NCBI GenBank assembly: GCA_020343635.1
Contig: CP070804.1
Span: forward strand, 677,096-683,226
Length of the DNA stretch: 6,131 nt
Origin: Candidatus Aenigmatarchaeota archaeon
Lineage (GTDB): Archaea; Aenigmatarchaeota; Aenigmatarchaeia; QMZP01; JAFGSV01
Reading direction: 5' to 3'
Shown one piece after another: positions 4,343 through 6,131 of the stretch. The position numbers were made by a program, and so were the translations under genes. The stretch's first letter is position 1, and each line of letters starts with the position of its first letter. The notes beneath the pieces were generated by a model, which was given only the letters and a program-made list of their open reading frames with translations, was not told the origin of the DNA and searched no databases.

Positions 4343-5347
4343 ATGAAAAATATTTTTTGGATACCTGTCGTAGTACTGTTGCTCGTTTTGGTAGCTGTAG
4401 CTGGATACAGCGCACTCGCGAACAGTGGCGGCACGCTGCAGATGACTGAACTTACTGAAGAAGACGAGGAGATGGGTATAATGCAGACAGCTGAAGGCGT
4501 AAAGTATCTGGTGGATCCCGCCAAAATACAGTCCGGCGGACCTCCAAAAGATGGTATACCTTCCATAGACAATCCTCAGTATGTCTCGGTTGAGGAAGCC
4601 GACAAATGGATACAGGACAACGAGTTGGTACTCGCTATAGAGTATAAAGGGGTAAAGAGGGTTTATCCTCTGCAGATAATGGTATGGCATGAGATCGTCA
4701 ACGATGAGATCGCAGGAGACCCCATACTGATAACATACTGTCCTCTTTGCGGATCAGGAATCGCTTATGAAAGGACGATAAACGGGGAAGCTGTTGAATT
4801 CGGAACTTCCGGAAAGCTGTACAACTCAAATCTTGTCATGTATGACAGGAAGACCGACAGCTACTGGAGTCAGATAGACGGTCTTGCAATCGTGGGCGAA
4901 CTGACAGGCATGGAGCTGACGCCCGTCTCAATAGACACAGTGGTCTGGAGGGACTGGAAGAAGGCCCATCCCGATTCCGAGGTCCTGAGTCAGGTCACTG
5001 GACACATAAGGCCTTATGGTACTGATCCTTACGGAAGCTATTACGAGGACAGCTTCATTTTATTCCCGGTCGAAAACAGTGATAACCGCGTGCATCCAAA
5101 GACCGTCGTGTTCGCCATAGAGGTGGACGGGGTCTTCAAGGCCTACAGGGAAGATGACCTGAAGGAAGCAGGAGCCATAGATGATACTGTTAACGGCGTG
5201 CCACTGAGGCTGGTCAGGGACGATGCCGGAAAGGTTACCATAACCAACCTCGACACAGGCGAAGAGATAGTCAAAGAAAGGGACTTCTGGTTCGCCTGGT
5301 ACGCGTTCCATCCTGATACTCTTCTATACGAAAAGGGAGGTGAATGA
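4343..5347 (+). CDS. DUF3179 family extracytoplasmic protein, membrane-anchored
   Basis: This 334-residue protein has an N-terminal hydrophobic anchor (about 4-26) without a clear lipobox, an acidic linker, and then a full DUF3179 domain from about residue 70 to the end. Family signatures visible are YPLQIMVWHEIVND, LITYCPLCGSGIAYER, FGTSGKLYNSNLVMYDRKT, YWSQIDGLAIVGELTGM, DWKKAHPDSEVLS, and the closing WFAWYAFHPDTLLYE. The only cysteines are C133 and C136, in CPLC. With H116 and H323, which lie in conserved blocks, they could form a metal site or a redox disulfide; this is inference, since I know of no established function for the family. The domain should lie outside the cytoplasm. It is one base from wrbA, whose ribosome binding site lies in this gene's last codons, so the two are cotranscribed. 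Its promoter carries the element also found at the tlpA-ccdA operon. Confidence 0.9.
   Translation: MKNIFWIPVVVLLLVLVAVAGYSALANSGGTLQMTELTEEDEEMGIMQTAEGVKYLVDPAKIQSGGPPKDGIPSIDNPQYVSVEEADKWIQDNELVLAIEYKGVKRVYPLQIMVWHEIVNDEIAGDPILITYCPLCGSGIAYERTINGEAVEFGTSGKLYNSNLVMYDRKTDSYWSQIDGLAIVGELTGMELTPVSIDTVVWRDWKKAHPDSEVLSQVTGHIRPYGTDPYGSYYEDSFILFPVENSDNRVHPKTVVFAIEVDGVFKAYREDDLKEAGAIDDTVNGVPLRLVRDDAGKVTITNLDTGEEIVKERDFWFAWYAFHPDTLLYEKGGE
5337..5343 (+). promoter_or_regulatory. Ribosome binding site of wrbA
   Basis: GGAGGTG(A), the strongest such site in the window, 5 bases before the ATG at 5349. It lies in the last codons of the DUF3179 gene and argues against the in-frame GTG at 5340. Confidence 0.75.
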
Positions 5348-5348
5348 T

Positions 5349-5960
5349 ATGAAAGTGTTAGTAGCGTATCATTCAATGCACGGAGCCATCAAGAAGATGG
5401 CCGATGCAGTAGCTGAAGGCGCAAAAAGCGTCAAAGGATCTGAAGTTAAGATCTGCAGGGTGCCTGAGACCATGCCGGACGAAGTGCTGGAGAAGATGGG
5501 CGCTCTGGAGCCGCAGAAGATGTTCGCAGAGGATCCCGTGTGCACGAACGATGACCTTGCTGAATCCGATGCAGTCATATTCGGGACGCCTACAAGGTTC
5601 GGCAACATGACTGCCCAGATGAGGGCATTCTTGGACGCCACAGGAGGCCTCTGGGTTAAGGGAGCGCTGGTAGGAAAGGTCGGCAGCGTATTCACCGGCT
5701 CAGGAACCCAGCACGGAGGACAGGAAACTACAATAACGAGCTTCCACAGCACTCTGCTGCATCAGGGAATGATCATAGCAGGACTGCCATACTCATTCCA
5801 GGGACAGTCCACACTCGACGAGATAACAGGTGGCTCTCCTTATGGAGCTTCAACCATATCGGGTCCAAGCGCTGAAAGGATGCCTAGTAAGAACGAGCTT
5901 GACGGCGCAAGGTACCAGGGAAGGTACGTAGCTGAGATTGCAAGCAAGCTTGCAAGGTAG
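5349..5960 (+). CDS. wrbA: NAD(P)H:quinone oxidoreductase WrbA (flavodoxin-like)
   Basis: This 203-residue protein matches WrbA along its whole length. FMN-binding loops are YHSMHGAIKKMA (7-18), GTPTRFGNM (79-87) and TGSGTQHGGQETT (116-128). Other signatures are FLDATGGLWVKGALVGKVGSVF, LLHQGMIIAGLPY, GGSPYGASTISG and the C-terminal ELDGARYQGRYVAEIASKL. WrbA is a tetrameric cytoplasmic FMN enzyme that reduces quinones by two electrons, avoiding semiquinone radicals. It is the second gene of the DUF3179 operon, under a promoter carrying the putative redox operator. In Bacillus, quinone-detoxifying oxidoreductases are controlled by the HxlR-family regulator YodB, so pairing a quinone reductase with an HxlR regulator has precedent. 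The gene ends 15 bases from the convergent apt gene, and no clear terminator is visible between them. Confidence 0.96.
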   Translation: MKVLVAYHSMHGAIKKMADAVAEGAKSVKGSEVKICRVPETMPDEVLEKMGALEPQKMFAEDPVCTNDDLAESDAVIFGTPTRFGNMTAQMRAFLDATGGLWVKGALVGKVGSVFTGSGTQHGGQETTITSFHSTLLHQGMIIAGLPYSFQGQSTLDEITGGSPYGASTISGPSAERMPSKNELDGARYQGRYVAEIASKLAR

Positions 5961-5975
5961 CCCCGAACTCTGAAT

Positions 5976-6131
5976 TCACTCGCCCTCGAAATCGATAAGC
6001 TTGAATAGTTCGTAGCTGCCGAGCCTCTTCCTTCCTTTCAGCTCGGGAAGCTCTATGACGAATGCGCATCCGACGACTTTTCCGCCCATCTTCCGTATCA
6101 GCTTCCCGGCAGCTTCCATGGTGCCGCCCGT
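5976..6131 (-). CDS. apt: Adenine phosphoribosyltransferase, C-terminal part (cut by window edge)
   Basis: The 51 visible residues start inside the PRPP-binding motif (the TGGT of the usual DDLLATGGT), continue as MEAAGKLIRKMGGKVVGCAFVIELPELKGRKRLGSYELFKLIDFEGE and stop. This is the typical Apt C-terminus, with CAFVIELPELKGR as its most diagnostic piece. The enzyme joins adenine to PRPP to make AMP in purine salvage, in the cytoplasm. It is convergent with wrbA and shows no link to the redox genes. The start and most of the catalytic domain lie outside the window. Confidence 0.93.
   Translation of the reverse strand, partial: TGGTMEAAGKLIRKMGGKVVGCAFVIELPELKGRKRLGSYELFKLIDFEGE

Noticed and set aside
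4554..4559. A further GTATAC inside the DUF3179 coding sequence
   Set aside because: It lacks the second arm and the A/T context of the promoter elements, and one such hexamer in coding DNA is expected by chance.
1..6131. CRISPR arrays, tRNA or rRNA genes, insertion sequences
   Set aside because: No regular repeats with spacers, no cloverleaf-like sequence, no transposase and no terminal inverted repeats were seen; the gaps between genes are too small to hold them.

Overview
This window looks archaeal. The evidence is A/T-rich TATA boxes (such as TTTATATA) placed about 25-35 bases before start codons, leaders that are very short or absent, GGTG/GAGGTG ribosome binding sites, Arg codons dominated by AGG, an archaeal-type Ogg2 8-oxoguanine glycosylase, and a TtuA/Ncs6-type tRNA thiolase. 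The exact lineage cannot be set from the sequence alone. The window is almost fully coding, with no gene-free stretch over about 125 bases and no RNA gene, CRISPR array or transposon.

Layout: (1) positions 1-1812 are a minus-strand block. It holds a small membrane protein of MerF/MerT-like look, a tRNA 2-thiolation PP-loop ATPase, and, after its own promoter, a membrane-anchored DsbA-like thiol oxidoreductase cut by the window edge. (2) Positions 1813-1873 are a short divergent promoter, followed by the plus-strand Ogg2 glycosylase. This ends one base from the convergent HxlR-family regulator. (3) Positions 2856-2919 are a second divergent promoter, between hxlR and a plus-strand operon: a 28-codon ORF, a TlpA-like thioredoxin and CcdA. 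(4) Positions 4222-4342 are a promoter region leading into a second plus-strand operon: a DUF3179 extracytoplasmic protein and the quinone reductase WrbA. (5) The C-terminal part of adenine phosphoribosyltransferase converges from the right edge.

Positions 2496-5960 read as a thiol and quinone redox island. CcdA would carry electrons across the membrane to TlpA outside, DUF3179 is an anchored extracytoplasmic protein with a single CxxC pair, WrbA reduces quinones in the cytoplasm, and a cysteine-bearing HxlR regulator sits beside them. The main finding is a recurring promoter element, GTwT-N7/8-AwAC. Its clearest form is TAGTAT-N7-ATACTA at 4271-4289. It occurs at the hxlR/tlpA promoter (twice), at the DUF3179/wrbA promoter (twice) and upstream of the dsbA-like gene (once). 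This suggests one redox-responsive regulon controlled by the HxlR protein. The element is seen in the sequence; the regulator assignment is inference.
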